DNA from: JACOND01 sp965202795
GTDB taxonomy: Bacteria > Bdellovibrionota > Bdellovibrionia > Bdellovibrionales > UBA1609
DNA length: 64,000 nt
Direction of reading: 5' to 3'
NCBI GenBank assembly: GCA_965202795.1
Contig: OZ241848.1
Span: forward strand, 2,170,001 to 2,234,000
Both the position numbers and the translations under genes were made by a program. Numbering within the stretch: the first letter of the stretch is position 1; each line of letters opens with the position of its first letter. Below are positions 17,286 through 26,453 of the stretch, piece by piece. Under the pieces are notes generated by a model that saw only the letters and a program-made list of their open reading frames with translations, searched no databases and was not told where the DNA came from.

Positions 17286-17885
17286 TCAGGTCTCCTCCGC
17301 CCGGCCGCCTTCCGCCCCTTCAGCTTTTGCCTCAACAGTTTTATAGCGGAAAGCGAAGATGTCAAGGTTGGCCCTCAGCTCCTCTCCCTGAGCCGCCAGC
17401 CGCATTTCGACTTTGTCCACAACCAATATCCATTTTTGATCCGTCAGGCGGGACATAAAAGACAGCACCTGGGAAAAGGAGCCTTTGACTGTGACATGAA
17501 GCTTTAAAATGTCATAAATCTCGCCTTTTTCAACAGGAGAATCCCTTTTGTCCTCAATATCAACCCCCGCCGATCGCGCCTCTTTTGTCAAAACAGAAAA
17601 AATATCAACCGGAGACAGCTCATTGGGAAGATAATTTAAAAGGTAATTGACGCTCCGCTCCTTATTGGCGACGCTGTTTTTAAACTGCTCTATTTTTTGC
17701 AGATCGCCTTTTTGGGAGCGGACTTCAAGCTTCATTTTTTCAATATTGCCTTTGACGGCCTCTATCCCGGCCCGCGCAGAGTCTCCTTTGTCATATTTAA
17801 AAAAATAAACCCCCCCCGCCAGCAGGCAGCCAAACACAACAATTTGAATCAGCCCCGCCCCGGCCAAATCATAAAAAAACTTCAC
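17286..17885 (-). CDS. pilO: Type IV pilus inner-membrane protein PilO
   Basis: Bitopic protein forming a heterodimer with PilN. N-terminal membrane helix (GLIQIVVFGCLLAGGVYFF), a coiled-coil of about 55 residues, then a ferredoxin-like periplasmic domain (LSPVDIFSVLTKEARSAGVDI ... VKGSFSQVLSFMSRL). GTG 17885 is chosen because GGAGG lies 8 bases upstream; a TTG two codons earlier is too close to that site. About 199 residues, normal for PilO. Confidence 0.92.
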   Translation of the reverse strand: MKFFYDLAGAGLIQIVVFGCLLAGGVYFFKYDKGDSARAGIEAVKGNIEKMKLEVRSQKGDLQKIEQFKNSVANKERSVNYLLNYLPNELSPVDIFSVLTKEARSAGVDIEDKRDSPVEKGEIYDILKLHVTVKGSFSQVLSFMSRLTDQKWILVVDKVEMRLAAQGEELRANLDIFAFRYKTVEAKAEGAEGGRAEET

Positions 17886-17960
17886 AGCCAAGCCCTCCCG
17901 CCGGCGCTGTCTCCGCTCATAAAGCGCGGCCCGCGCCCATCCATCACTGTTACAAAACCC

Positions 17961-18647
17961 TTAAAGGCTTCTTTCTTTCAGCAGATCCGCCTTAAGATCA
18001 AAGCTCACCTTTACAAAATTCTCCTGACTCCTGACATCCCTTGTGCTCAAGCTGATGCTGTCTCTGTCTACAATGTTTTTCAGCGAGTCGGCAAACAGGT
18101 TGATGCGGTCCTCGCTCAGGCTCTCCCCCTGAATGGAAAGCCCCCCCTTCCCCTTGATTTTCACGCTGAGGGTTTTCAGCCAGACAGACTCTGGAATGAT
18201 TGACTGGATTTGATCCAAAAGCTGGGGGATGATCAGCCGCGAGCGGGCCAGCTTCCTCAATGTCTCTTTTTTTTGGTCATACTCTTTGGCCTGAATTGTA
18301 AGGTAGTCAAAGCTTTTGATTTTTTTTGCCAGGATGTCCCGGGCCTTTGTCTGCTCCGCGAGATTCCCCTCAAGAGCGGTTTTTTGCGCCTTCAGGCTGT
18401 CAATTTGCTGGGCCTCATAAATTTTCAGCGCAAAGGGGAAGCAGAGGATCAAAAGCGCCTTGACGACAAATTTTAAAAGGACCGCCGGCTCCAGGTCCTG
18501 GAGAAAATTCCCCCTCTTAATGCCCTCAATTGTGGCTGAAAGGCTTCCGGTGTAGCTGGATCCAAAAGCGGTTCCGGTTTGCGCCGATATGGAGCTCTCG
18601 GTTTTTGAGCTTTGGACTTTTGTGTTTTTTAAATTAACTTTAAGCAT
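17961..18647 (-). CDS. pilN: Type IV pilus inner-membrane protein PilN
   Basis: Partner of PilO and PilM. It starts MLKVNLKNTKV, a variant of the short cytoplasmic INLLP-type peptide that binds PilM, but here the peptide is followed by about 55 extra residues before the membrane helix (VLLKFVVKALLILCFPFALKIYE). A coiled coil and a ferredoxin-like domain (LLDQIQSIIPESVWLKTLSVKI) follow. 228 residues, somewhat longer than the common 180-200. Confidence 0.92.
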   Translation of the reverse strand: MLKVNLKNTKVQSSKTESSISAQTGTAFGSSYTGSLSATIEGIKRGNFLQDLEPAVLLKFVVKALLILCFPFALKIYEAQQIDSLKAQKTALEGNLAEQTKARDILAKKIKSFDYLTIQAKEYDQKKETLRKLARSRLIIPQLLDQIQSIIPESVWLKTLSVKIKGKGGLSIQGESLSEDRINLFADSLKNIVDRDSISLSTRDVRSQENFVKVSFDLKADLLKERSL

Positions 18648-18809
18648 GATTTTTTGAGATTTTAGGCGCCTTTGGATCCGGGCTGTTTTAACGGCCCCGC
18701 TTTATCCGCTATTCAAAGCCTTCTGAACTCTCCTTATATCATAAAGCGGCCCCTTCCGCCGGAAAAGTCAAGGCGCCGGCTGGGCGCCCTGTCCGGCCAG
18801 GCAGGCCCA

Positions 18810-19868
18810 TCACTCAAGCCCCCGCCGCCCCAGGCCGGCGGCAATGGCGAAAAAAGGCTCCAGCGCCCCGCTCTCTAAAGCCAGATCCCCGGCAAGCGGC
18901 AGGGACTCAAAGGGGCGCATTGGCTCCACAGGAACAGAAAACCGCTTGGAGAGGGCTGAATCAACCCCCGGAGCCAGGCTGCCGCCGCCCGTTATATAGA
19001 TTTTGGCAGCGCTGTGATTGGCAAAAAAATTCAGGTAAATCTCATAGCTGGAGTAAAACTCGTCGCACAAAGCGGCATGCGAGGCCTCAATAATGGACAG
19101 AGCCTCTTTGGCCTGAGATTCTTTTTTGCCGGCGCTGATTTTCAGCTCCTCAGCCTCCGCCCAGCCAACCCCCATCTTTGCCTGTATTTCCTTTGTGTAG
19201 AGATTCCCCCCCGCCGCAATGTTTCTGGTGAAAACCACCTGATTTTTTAAAACAATCACAATATTTGAGCTGTCAAAGCCTATATCCGCTAAAAGGCAGA
19301 CTTCGCTCTCGCTCAGCTTGTGGCTCCGCTCAAAGCTGTTGAACAGGGCAAAAACGCTGGCGTCCAGAGTCTCGCAGGCGATAAAGGCCTTTTCAAACAG
19401 GCTGTTGTAGGAGCTGACTGTTTTTTGCAGGGCGGCGACAAGCAAAATGGGGATTTGCTCCGGCCCCTCGCCCACTCCCTTTAAAATCTCATAATCCAGA
19501 TCCACTTCATCCAAGTCGTAGGGAAGATACTGCTCCGCCTCAAAGGGAAGATGCTCCGCTATCAGGCTTTTTTCTATTTTGGGAATGTTGATTTGCTTTG
19601 TGAGGATGCCCTTCCCTGAAATCCCGGCAATCACGCTGCCCTCAGCCTCCATTTCCCACTCCCCAATGCATTTTGTCAAAAACAGCGCCAGATCATCTTC
19701 CTGGAGGATTTCCCCCCCGTTAAAGCTGCCGGGAGGGGTTGGCTTGACGAGGGCGCGGTCTATTGCCGGCCGGCCGCCGTCCTTGGAGATATGAAGAATT
19801 TTTGTTTTTTGGCTTCCAATATCCAGGGCGATTTGCTCTTTTTTCGCCTTTTTGAACAGCTGAAACAC
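18810..19868 (-). CDS. pilM: Type IV pilus assembly ATPase-like protein PilM
   Basis: Actin-like cytoplasmic protein that binds PilN and links the motor to the periplasmic alignment complex. Actin-fold motifs: IALDIGSQKTKI near residue 12, LADIGFDSSNIVI in the middle, and IYITGGGSLAPGVD near the C terminus. GTG 19868 has GGAGG 8 bases upstream. 352 residues, typical. It is the first gene of the pil operon, and a 162-base gap separates it from pilN. Confidence 0.94.
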   Translation of the reverse strand: MFQLFKKAKKEQIALDIGSQKTKILHISKDGGRPAIDRALVKPTPPGSFNGGEILQEDDLALFLTKCIGEWEMEAEGSVIAGISGKGILTKQINIPKIEKSLIAEHLPFEAEQYLPYDLDEVDLDYEILKGVGEGPEQIPILLVAALQKTVSSYNSLFEKAFIACETLDASVFALFNSFERSHKLSESEVCLLADIGFDSSNIVIVLKNQVVFTRNIAAGGNLYTKEIQAKMGVGWAEAEELKISAGKKESQAKEALSIIEASHAALCDEFYSSYEIYLNFFANHSAAKIYITGGGSLAPGVDSALSKRFSVPVEPMRPFESLPLAGDLALESGALEPFFAIAAGLGRRGLE

Positions 19869-19933
19869 TGCGCGGCCCTCCGATTTTGCCCCGCCGGCGG
19901 CGGCCCCCTGTCAGGGCGCGCGGCCTGGCGCCT

Positions 19934-19997
19934 GTTTTAATTAAACATTTTTAATTAACCATTTTTAATTAAACATGAAAACCTGGGGATAAGTCAA
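19934..19997 (-). promoter_or_regulatory. Candidate pil operon promoter with three AT-rich repeats
   Basis: On the reverse strand TTGACT (19992-19997) is followed after 18 bases by TTTAAT. Overlapping and downstream of the -10 are three copies of a 13-14 base unit TTTTTAATTAAnCA (19934-19975), each holding TTAATTAA. In this GC-rich DNA such a triplet of sites suggests a binding region for a regulator, but no known factor is implied. Confidence 0.45.
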
Positions 19998-20071
19998 TTT
20001 TTTGCGGGTTTTTTGCTCCGGCTCCGGTTTTTGGCCGCGGAGCCTGGCTCCAGGGCCTGGCTCTGAAGCGG

Positions 20072-20875
20072 CTAAAAGGGGACAAAAAAGCTGAGATAAG
20101 CCTGCCCCCAGCCGCTCAAAAATATGCTGAGCAAAGCCCCCCCGGCCAAATAAGGCCCAAAGGGAATTTTTGTTTGAAAGCCGCCGCCTTTGCCGCGAAG
20201 CGTCAAAATCCCCCCCGCCAAAGCCCCGGCAAAGCAGGAGACAATCACAATAAAAGGGATGGCCCGCCAGCCCAAAACCGCCCCTATCCAGGCCAAAAGC
20301 TTGACATCGCCCCCTCCAAGGCCCTCCTGATTTCTGATGAGGCGGTAAATAACAGCCACAAGCCAAAGTATCCCCCCTCCAAACAAAATCCCGAAAAGGC
20401 TGTCCCAAACAGCCCGCTCTGGATTGAGAATCCCGCCCAAAAGGCCAATCAAAATCCCTGAGATCGTAAAAACATCGGGCAGGATCATGCTGTCCCAGTC
20501 AATCGCCGAGGCGGTGACCAGCATAAAGGCCAGAGCAAGGGCTTCCGGCAAAAACCATTTCCAGCCGATTTGCAGAAAAAGCCCGGCGAAAAGGCAGGCC
20601 ATCAAAAGCTCAATCAGAGGATAGCGGAGGGAAATCCGCCCTTTGCAGCAATTGCCGCGGCCCCGCAGAAAAAACCAGCTGAAGATGGGGACATTCAAAT
20701 AAGCGGGAATGGCTTTTTGGCAGCGGGGGCAGCGGCTCCGGCCCCAGAGCTTTAAAGGCTCCCCGCTCTGAATCTGCCTCAGCGTCCGATAAATAAGGAC
20801 ATTGGCGAAGCTTCCGAAAAAAGCCCCGGCGAAAAAAAACGCCCCTGTCTCCAAAATGCCGGCATGCAAAGCCAT
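20072..20875 (-). CDS. pilD: Prepilin peptidase / N-methyltransferase
   Basis: Aspartic membrane protease that cleaves prepilin leaders and methylates the new N terminus. The cytoplasmic methyltransferase domain with two cysteine pairs is present (RCPRCQKAIP and GNCCKG, the second pair adjacent rather than CxxC). The two catalytic aspartates are seen in SAIDWDSMILPD and GLGGGDVKLL. About eight membrane helices, 267 residues, normal for PilD. It lies just upstream of the pil operon on the same strand and would act on PilA at 1142-1927. Confidence 0.93.
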   Translation of the reverse strand: MALHAGILETGAFFFAGAFFGSFANVLIYRTLRQIQSGEPLKLWGRSRCPRCQKAIPAYLNVPIFSWFFLRGRGNCCKGRISLRYPLIELLMACLFAGLFLQIGWKWFLPEALALAFMLVTASAIDWDSMILPDVFTISGILIGLLGGILNPERAVWDSLFGILFGGGILWLVAVIYRLIRNQEGLGGGDVKLLAWIGAVLGWRAIPFIVIVSCFAGALAGGILTLRGKGGGFQTKIPFGPYLAGGALLSIFLSGWGQAYLSFFVPF

Positions 20876-20908
20876 AAATCCCGCCCGCCCCTTTTTTTTG
20901 CGCCGGAA

Positions 20909-21292
20909 TCAATACTTCCAAAGGGCGGAAAAAACCGCCGCCAAAAGCAGGATGCCCATGATCCAGGGAGCGGCCCGCCCGCGCGGGATTTTGAGAATCC
21001 GCAGGCTGCCGCCGCCGGGCTTTAAAAAAAACGGCGCCGCGCCAAGCGCCAGCCAGACAGCCAGCTTGACAAAAAGCCAGGCCGGCCAGGGAAAGGCGAT
21101 TTTGAGCTTCGCCAGCAGGCCAAAGCCGGACACAAAAAGCAAAAGCAGCGCCGCGCCATGCAGCGCCATGAAGGCTTTTCGGAGGCCGCCGCCCGCGCCT
21201 CCCCGGCTTTGCCCCCAAGCGGCCCCTCCAATATAAAGAGCAAAAGCGGCGAGGCCCGCAAAATGAAGGGTTTTGTAAAATGCGATGCTCAT
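20909..21292 (-). CDS. Small four-helix membrane protein
   Basis: A 127-residue protein with four predicted membrane helices. The opening FYKTLHFAGLAAFALYIGG with a membrane His resembles small haem- or copper-related membrane proteins of the CopD/SirB type, but the match is too short to name it. It lies between hppA (45 bases) and pilD (33 bases) on the same strand and is likely co-transcribed. Confidence 0.7.
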   Translation of the reverse strand: MSIAFYKTLHFAGLAAFALYIGGAAWGQSRGGAGGGLRKAFMALHGAALLLLFVSGFGLLAKLKIAFPWPAWLFVKLAVWLALGAAPFFLKPGGGSLRILKIPRGRAAPWIMGILLLAAVFSALWKY

Positions 21293-21337
21293 GCCTTATA
21301 AAGCCCGTTTTGAAATCTCATGCAAAACCCGCAAAAA

Positions 21338-23428
21338 TCAATGCAGAAAGGGCGCGATCAGCAGCGCCACAACCGACATCAGCTTGATAATGATATTCAT
21401 TGAGGGGCCTGTGGTGTCCTTAAAAGGATCGCCCACAGTGTCGCCAATGACCGCGGCGGCGTGAGTGGCGGAGCCTTTGGCCTCGCCCTCAAGCTTTCCC
21501 TGCTCAATGTATTTTTTGGCGTTGTCCCAGGCGCCTCCGGAGTTGGCCATCAGCAGGGCCAAAGCCACCCCGGCAATAAGGGCGCCGGCCAGAGCGCCGC
21601 CCAAGGCCTCCGGCCCCAGGACAAAGCCTATCAAAACAGGGGCGGCGGCGGCGGTCAGGCCGGGCAAAATCATTTCCCTGAGAGCGGCTTTAGCGGAAAT
21701 GGCCACGCATTTTTCTGTGTCGGGGGCGGCGCGGCCCTCAAGAAGCCCTTTGATCTCCCGAAACTGGCGGCGGATTTCCTCCACCATTTGACTCGCGGCC
21801 CGCCCGACAGAGGTCATAGTCAGGCTGGCGCAAAACAGCGCGGTCATAGCTCCCAGAAACATGCCGCCAGCCACTTTTGGATTTGTGATGTTCATCACAA
21901 GCTCCCGCCCGGAGCTTAGAGACACGGATTCCTTAAAGGCGGCAAAAAGGGCGAGCGCGGTCAGGGCGGCTGATCCGATGGCAAAGCCCTTGCCTATGGC
22001 CGCTGTGGTGTTGCCGAGGGCGTCCAGGCTGTCTGTGACTTTTCTCACTTCAGGCCCCAGGCCGGCCATTTCCGCAATGCCGCCGGCGTTGTCAGCCACC
22101 GGGCCGTAGGCGTCAATGGTCATCGTCACGCCCACAGTGGCCAGCATTCCCACCGCCGCCATGGCGATCCCGTAAAGGCCGCAGAGCCAGTAGGAAAACA
22201 TAATCATTGAGGCGATCAAAAGCAGAGGCGCGGCGCAGGACTCCAGGCCCAGGGCCATGCCGGAGATAATGTTTGTGGCCGGACCGGTTTTTGAGGCGCG
22301 GGCCACGCGGAAAACCGGCCGCCCCGCTGTGTAATATTCCGTGGACTTCCCAATCAAAATCCCGCCGGCAAGCCCGGCCAAAACTGTCAAAAATAAGTTC
22401 CAGCCGCCGCCAAAAAGAAAAATAAGGGCCGCCGCCGCCGGCAAAAACAAGGCCCCCGCGGAAAGCTCCGCCATGGCCAGCGCCTTAGACGGCTTTAGCT
22501 TTTTAAAAGCGCTCATGCCAAAAATCCCGGCCAGCGAGGCCAGCAGGCCCGCCGCCGCGAGCCAAAGCGGGAGAGCCATCAAAAATCCGCGGCTGGAATC
22601 GGGAAACAGCCCGCTCAAAGTTTCGGAGCTCATTGTGGCGGCCAGAGTGATGGAGGCGACCATGGCGCCCGCATAAGATTCAAAAATGTCGGCCCCCATG
22701 CCGGCCACATCCCCCACATTGTCCCCCACATTGTCGGCAATCACGCCGGGGTTTCGGGGGTCGTCTTCGGGGATGCCGGCCTCAACCTTGCCGGCCAGGT
22801 CGGAGCCGACATCCGCCGCCTTGGTGAAAATCCCTCCGCCCACGCGGGCGAAAAGCGCGATGGAGGAGGCCCCCATGGAAAACCCCGAAATCACAGACAG
22901 CATGGGCGAGCTTTTGAGAAAATCCTCAAAAGGCCCTTCCCCCGCCTGGGAAATTGACAGGCCGTATAAAAGCCCCAGGCCCAAAAGCCCCAGGCCCGCA
23001 ACCGCCAGCCCCATCACGGCGCCGCTGTTAAAGGCGATGAGCAGGGCATGGCCCGCGCCATGTTTTCGGGCCGCCTCCGCTGTCCGGACATTGCCGCGGG
23101 TGGCCGCCCTCATGCCGATATTTCCCGCCCCGGCGGAGCAGCAGGCGCCGAGAAAAAACGCCAGGCCCGCATGCCAGGAAAACCCCATCCACAGCAGCAT
23201 GGCCACAGCCGCCACAAACACGCCAAGGCGGGCGGCCTCCTCTCTGAGGAAGGCCATGGCTCCGAGGTGAATGCTGGAGGCGATGCCCCGCATTTTCTCC
23301 GAGCCGGCGCTCTGCCGGCTGATATGCTGATAAAGGCCGCCGGCCGCCGCGAGCGCCGCCAGCCCGCAGCCCAGGGCCAGCCACAAATTCTGCCCCCACT
23401 GCCCTTCGCCAAAAAAAGCCTGAAACAT
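21338..23428 (-). CDS. hppA: Membrane-bound K+-dependent pyrophosphatase
   Basis: Hydrolyses pyrophosphate and pumps H+ or Na+ out of the cytoplasm. 696 residues with about 16 membrane helices. Pyrophosphate-binding motifs include KAADVGSDLAGKVEAG, DDPRNPGVIADNVGDNVGD and MTIDAYGPVADNAGGIAEM. The determinant segment reads GNTTAAIGKGFAIGSAAL, with Ala where K+-independent enzymes have Lys, so it should be K+-dependent. Which ion it pumps is not decided here. ATG 23428 has a GGGGGG ribosome binding site. Confidence 0.95.
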   Translation of the reverse strand: MFQAFFGEGQWGQNLWLALGCGLAALAAAGGLYQHISRQSAGSEKMRGIASSIHLGAMAFLREEAARLGVFVAAVAMLLWMGFSWHAGLAFFLGACCSAGAGNIGMRAATRGNVRTAEAARKHGAGHALLIAFNSGAVMGLAVAGLGLLGLGLLYGLSISQAGEGPFEDFLKSSPMLSVISGFSMGASSIALFARVGGGIFTKAADVGSDLAGKVEAGIPEDDPRNPGVIADNVGDNVGDVAGMGADIFESYAGAMVASITLAATMSSETLSGLFPDSSRGFLMALPLWLAAAGLLASLAGIFGMSAFKKLKPSKALAMAELSAGALFLPAAAALIFLFGGGWNLFLTVLAGLAGGILIGKSTEYYTAGRPVFRVARASKTGPATNIISGMALGLESCAAPLLLIASMIMFSYWLCGLYGIAMAAVGMLATVGVTMTIDAYGPVADNAGGIAEMAGLGPEVRKVTDSLDALGNTTAAIGKGFAIGSAALTALALFAAFKESVSLSSGRELVMNITNPKVAGGMFLGAMTALFCASLTMTSVGRAASQMVEEIRRQFREIKGLLEGRAAPDTEKCVAISAKAALREMILPGLTAAAAPVLIGFVLGPEALGGALAGALIAGVALALLMANSGGAWDNAKKYIEQGKLEGEAKGSATHAAAVIGDTVGDPFKDTTGPSMNIIIKLMSVVALLIAPFLH

Positions 23429-23533
23429 GTTTTCCCCCCCGAAAAGCGATATCCTTAAAACTGCTTTAAAGCCGCCCGCCAGCCTGAGTCAAGCCTTTTT
23501 AAAGCTTTATGCCGCGCCGGGCCGCGGCCTGTT

Positions 23534-24259
23534 TCAATGGCCGGGCGGCGGCGCTTTGCCCGCAGCCCGCCTAATGGCTCTGACTGTTAGAGGCAGCAGG
23601 GCCAGAGCCAGAAAAGAAAGCGCCAAAGCGGGGGAGAAAACATCCCTCATGGATTCCACATGGGCCAGGCGCGCGCCGGCATTTGCGTAAACAACAGTCG
23701 CGGGAAGCATCCCTATCTGGCTGATAAGAAAAAACTTATAAGCCGGCATTGAGGAAAGCCCCATCAAAATATTCACGGCAAAAAAAGGCATGGCGGGAAA
23801 CAGCCGCAGACTCAGCAAATGCCAGCCGCCCTCTTTTTGGAGATGGCGCTCCAAAGACTCCCATTTTGAGCTGAATGTTTTTTTCGCAAGATCTCTGAAC
23901 AAAAACCTCGACATCAAAAAAGCCGCTGTCGCGCCGGCGCTGCTGGCAAGGGAAACTGCGGCTGTCCCTATAAAAAGGCCAAACAAAAAGCCCCCCGCCA
24001 GGCTTAAAACAGGGGCCGCGGCGGGAATCGAAAGCCCCGCGGCCAAAACATAAGCGCAGAAAAAGCCCGCGAGAGTCAAAAGCGGGGATTTTTCATACAA
24101 GCCGGCAAGCTGGCTCCGGCGCCCCTTAAGAAAGTCAAGCTGAAAATACTGAAAAACATCAAAAGCGAAAAGCGCGGCGAAAGCCAAAAAAACAGCGCAA
24201 AAAACCAGCGCCTTCAGCCGGTTTTGCCGGCTGAGCCGGATCTGAAAAATGCTTTTCAT
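23534..24259 (-). CDS. TVP38/TMEM64 (VTT domain) membrane protein
   Basis: A 241-residue inner-membrane protein of the DedA/TVP38 class, thought to move lipids across the membrane. The VTT core is seen as GLSIPAAAPVLSLAGGFLFG ... FLMSRFLFRD, then LRLFPAMPFFAVNILMGLSSM with the re-entrant-loop arginine and proline residues. About five to six hydrophobic helices. Stands between hppA and the divergent rpsB operon, separated from hppA by 105 bases. Confidence 0.88.
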   Translation of the reverse strand: MKSIFQIRLSRQNRLKALVFCAVFLAFAALFAFDVFQYFQLDFLKGRRSQLAGLYEKSPLLTLAGFFCAYVLAAGLSIPAAAPVLSLAGGFLFGLFIGTAAVSLASSAGATAAFLMSRFLFRDLAKKTFSSKWESLERHLQKEGGWHLLSLRLFPAMPFFAVNILMGLSSMPAYKFFLISQIGMLPATVVYANAGARLAHVESMRDVFSPALALSFLALALLPLTVRAIRRAAGKAPPPGH

Positions 24260-24623
24260 GGTGTGGGCCGCGCCGGGCCGCGGCGCCCTGCCCGGCGCCG
24301 CAATGCCAGCATCTGCCTCATACTCATAATGCGCGCCTTAATAAGGAGTCCACATTTTTTTTCGCGCCCCGCAAACCCGCCGAAAGCCTGCTTCAGGGGC
24401 CGGCCCCGCGGCCAGCCCCCCCGAAAGCCGGCGGGGCAGGCATAAAAAAGCGCTTGACTCTTGCCTTTTTCGGCATTTGCATGGCAGGATAGCTTTTAAT
24501 GACAGGGGGCTGATGGCTTTTTAAGGCCCTGGACATCCCCCTGGCAAGGGACCCCTTGGCAGGGGGGCCCGCGGGCGGCTTTGTCCGCGGGGCGGCAGAA
24601 AGTTTTGCATGGCGGGCAAAATC
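24260..24623. other. Divergent intergenic region before rpsB
   Basis: No gene. At 24338-24360 the sequence TTAATAAGGAGTCCACA nearly repeats one arm of the palindromic element at 42633-42739 (13 identical bases in a row). A TTGACT at 24454-24459 could be a -35 box for rpsB, but the matching -10 (TTGCAT at 17 bases) is poor. Confidence 0.4.
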
Positions 24624-25697
24624 ATGAGCGAGCTGAGCATTCAAAATATGATGTCCGCAGGGGTTCACTTTGGCCATGAGGCCCGGAGGTGGAACCCGCT
24701 GATGAAGCCTTATGTCTACACTGAGCGGGGGGGCATTCATATCATCAACCTCCAAAAAACCCTGACTTGCGCCCAAAGGGCCATGGATTTTTTGGAGCGG
24801 GTCACCTCCCAGGGGGGCAGAGTCCTTTTTGTCGGCACAAAAAACCAGGCCATAGAAGCCGCGAAGGAGGCAGCGGAGCAAAGCGGGCAGTTTTATGTCA
24901 CCAAGCGCTGGCTGGGGGGGACCCTGACCAATTTTGAAACCATAAAGGTCAGCATTGACAGAATGAAAAAAATCCGCCAGATGCGGGACCGCGGCGATCT
25001 GGAGCGCTATGCCAAAAAAGAAAGGGGCCGCATTGAGAAAGGCTGCGTAAAAATGGAGGAGCGCTTTTGGGGGATCAAGGACATGATAGATGTCCCCGCC
25101 GCCCTTTTTGTGATTGACATTCAAAAAGACAGAATCGCCGTCAATGAGGCCCGGCGGCTGGGCCGCCCTGTCGCGGCCATTGTGGACACAAACTGCGATC
25201 CCTCGCTTGTGGATTACCCCATTCCGGGGAATGACGACTCCACAAAAGCCATTCGGTTTTTTTCGGAGCTGGCCGCTGAAGCCTGCCTGAAAGGCCGCCG
25301 GCAGTGGGAGGAATCCCTCCGCCAAAAAGAGGATCTGGAGCAAAAAAACGGCCCTGAAACTGCGCCTGGGGCGGCGGCGCCGCCAAGCTTAACACATGGC
25401 TCAATGCCTGGCCGCATTCCGGGGGCAGCTGCCGGCCGGCAAGGCTCTGGCCCGGCTGTGATCTCAATAGCGAAAAAAAGAAAGCTTGTGGCTGCCGGCA
25501 CAGCCGATGAAAGGGAAATTGAGCTGGAGCTGAAGCGGGAGTCCCCCGCTGACAAGGCCTCGTCTGACAAAGCTCCGGCCGGCCAAAAAACCCAAACAGC
25601 GAAGCCGGCGCCGCAAAAAAGCGCGGAAAAAACCGGGAGCCTGACTGGCGGCAAAACCGCCGGGGCCGCGGGCCAAAAGGCGGAAGGCGCAAAATAA
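24624..25697 (+). CDS. rpsB: 30S ribosomal protein S2 with C-terminal extension
   Basis: Core of about 230 residues is ordinary S2 (AGVHFGHEARRWNPLMKPY, FVGTKNQA, KRWLGGTLTNF, PAALFVIDIQKD, AIVDTNCDPSLVDYPIPGND). The ATG at 24624 puts 11 residues before AGVHFGH, exactly as in E. coli S2; an ATG at 24609 would add five. About 115 extra residues follow the core, rich in Ala, Lys, Gly and Gln and likely disordered. First gene of rpsB-tsf-pyrH-frr-uppS. Confidence 0.95.
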   Translation: MSELSIQNMMSAGVHFGHEARRWNPLMKPYVYTERGGIHIINLQKTLTCAQRAMDFLERVTSQGGRVLFVGTKNQAIEAAKEAAEQSGQFYVTKRWLGGTLTNFETIKVSIDRMKKIRQMRDRGDLERYAKKERGRIEKGCVKMEERFWGIKDMIDVPAALFVIDIQKDRIAVNEARRLGRPVAAIVDTNCDPSLVDYPIPGNDDSTKAIRFFSELAAEACLKGRRQWEESLRQKEDLEQKNGPETAPGAAAPPSLTHGSMPGRIPGAAAGRQGSGPAVISIAKKRKLVAAGTADEREIELELKRESPADKASSDKAPAGQKTQTAKPAPQKSAEKTGSLTGGKTAGAAGQKAEGAK

Positions 25698-25739
25698 GCC
25701 CAGGCCTGAGCGCAAACTTAAATTAAGGAGCAGCCTGCC

Positions 25740-26453
25740 ATGCCATCATCACCCTCTTCCCCAAAAGCCCCCGCCCCGGCGGGAGTCAGTCAAATCCGCC
25801 GCCTGAGAAAAAAAACCGGGGCCGGCATTAGCGCTTGCCGGCAGGCGCTGCTCGCCTCTGGGGATGATCTTGAAAAAGCTGAAGCCTGGCTTCGGAAAAA
25901 AGACCTCAGCCAGGCAGCCAAAAAATCCGGCCGGGAGGCGGAGGAAGGCCTTGTCGCCTCATATATTCATCCCGGCGGGCGCATCGGCGTCCTTTTGGAG
26001 GTCAATTCCGAAACTGATTTTGCCGCCAGAAGCCAGGAGTTTCAGAGCTTTGTCCGCGACCTCAGCCGGCACATTGCCGCCATGAGCCCCCTTTTTGTGA
26101 GCGAGGAAAGCATCCCGGCGGAAATCCTTGAAAGCGAGCGGAAAATTTTTGAGGCGAAGGCGGCGGAGCGCGCCAAAAAAAAAGAGCTGGCCCCCGCCAT
26201 AGCCAGAGGAATGCTCAAAAAGCGGATGTCTGAGATCTGCCTTATGAATCAGGAGTTTGCGCGGGAGGATCCGATCAAAAAACAAACCGTCGCCCAGGCC
26301 TTAAACGAGCTCATCTCTAAAATAGGGGAAAACATTATTGTCCGGCGCTTTGCCCGCTTTGCCCTCGGAGAAAACAAACAGGGAGAAAGCAAACAGGAAC
26401 AAAACAAACAGGAACAAAGCAGCCCCCCGGACAGCAGTCAGGGGAATGCTTAA
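25740..26453 (+). CDS. tsf: Elongation factor Ts
   Basis: Guanine nucleotide exchange factor for EF-Tu. N-terminal UBA-like helix with KTGAGISACRQAL, then VNSETDFAARSQEF (the TDFVA contact loop) and the exchange domain ending in GENIIVRRFARF. 237 residues, shorter than E. coli EF-Ts, with a Gln/Lys/Glu-rich tail of repeated KQEQN. Preceded by AAGGAG eight bases before ATG 25740; its stop overlaps the pyrH start. Confidence 0.95.
   Translation: MPSSPSSPKAPAPAGVSQIRRLRKKTGAGISACRQALLASGDDLEKAEAWLRKKDLSQAAKKSGREAEEGLVASYIHPGGRIGVLLEVNSETDFAARSQEFQSFVRDLSRHIAAMSPLFVSEESIPAEILESERKIFEAKAAERAKKKELAPAIARGMLKKRMSEICLMNQEFAREDPIKKQTVAQALNELISKIGENIIVRRFARFALGENKQGESKQEQNKQEQSSPPDSSQGNA

Noticed and set aside
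24393..25343. Long reverse-strand frame opposite rpsB
   Set aside because: Ribosomal protein S2 on the plus strand is certain; high GC leaves the antisense open.
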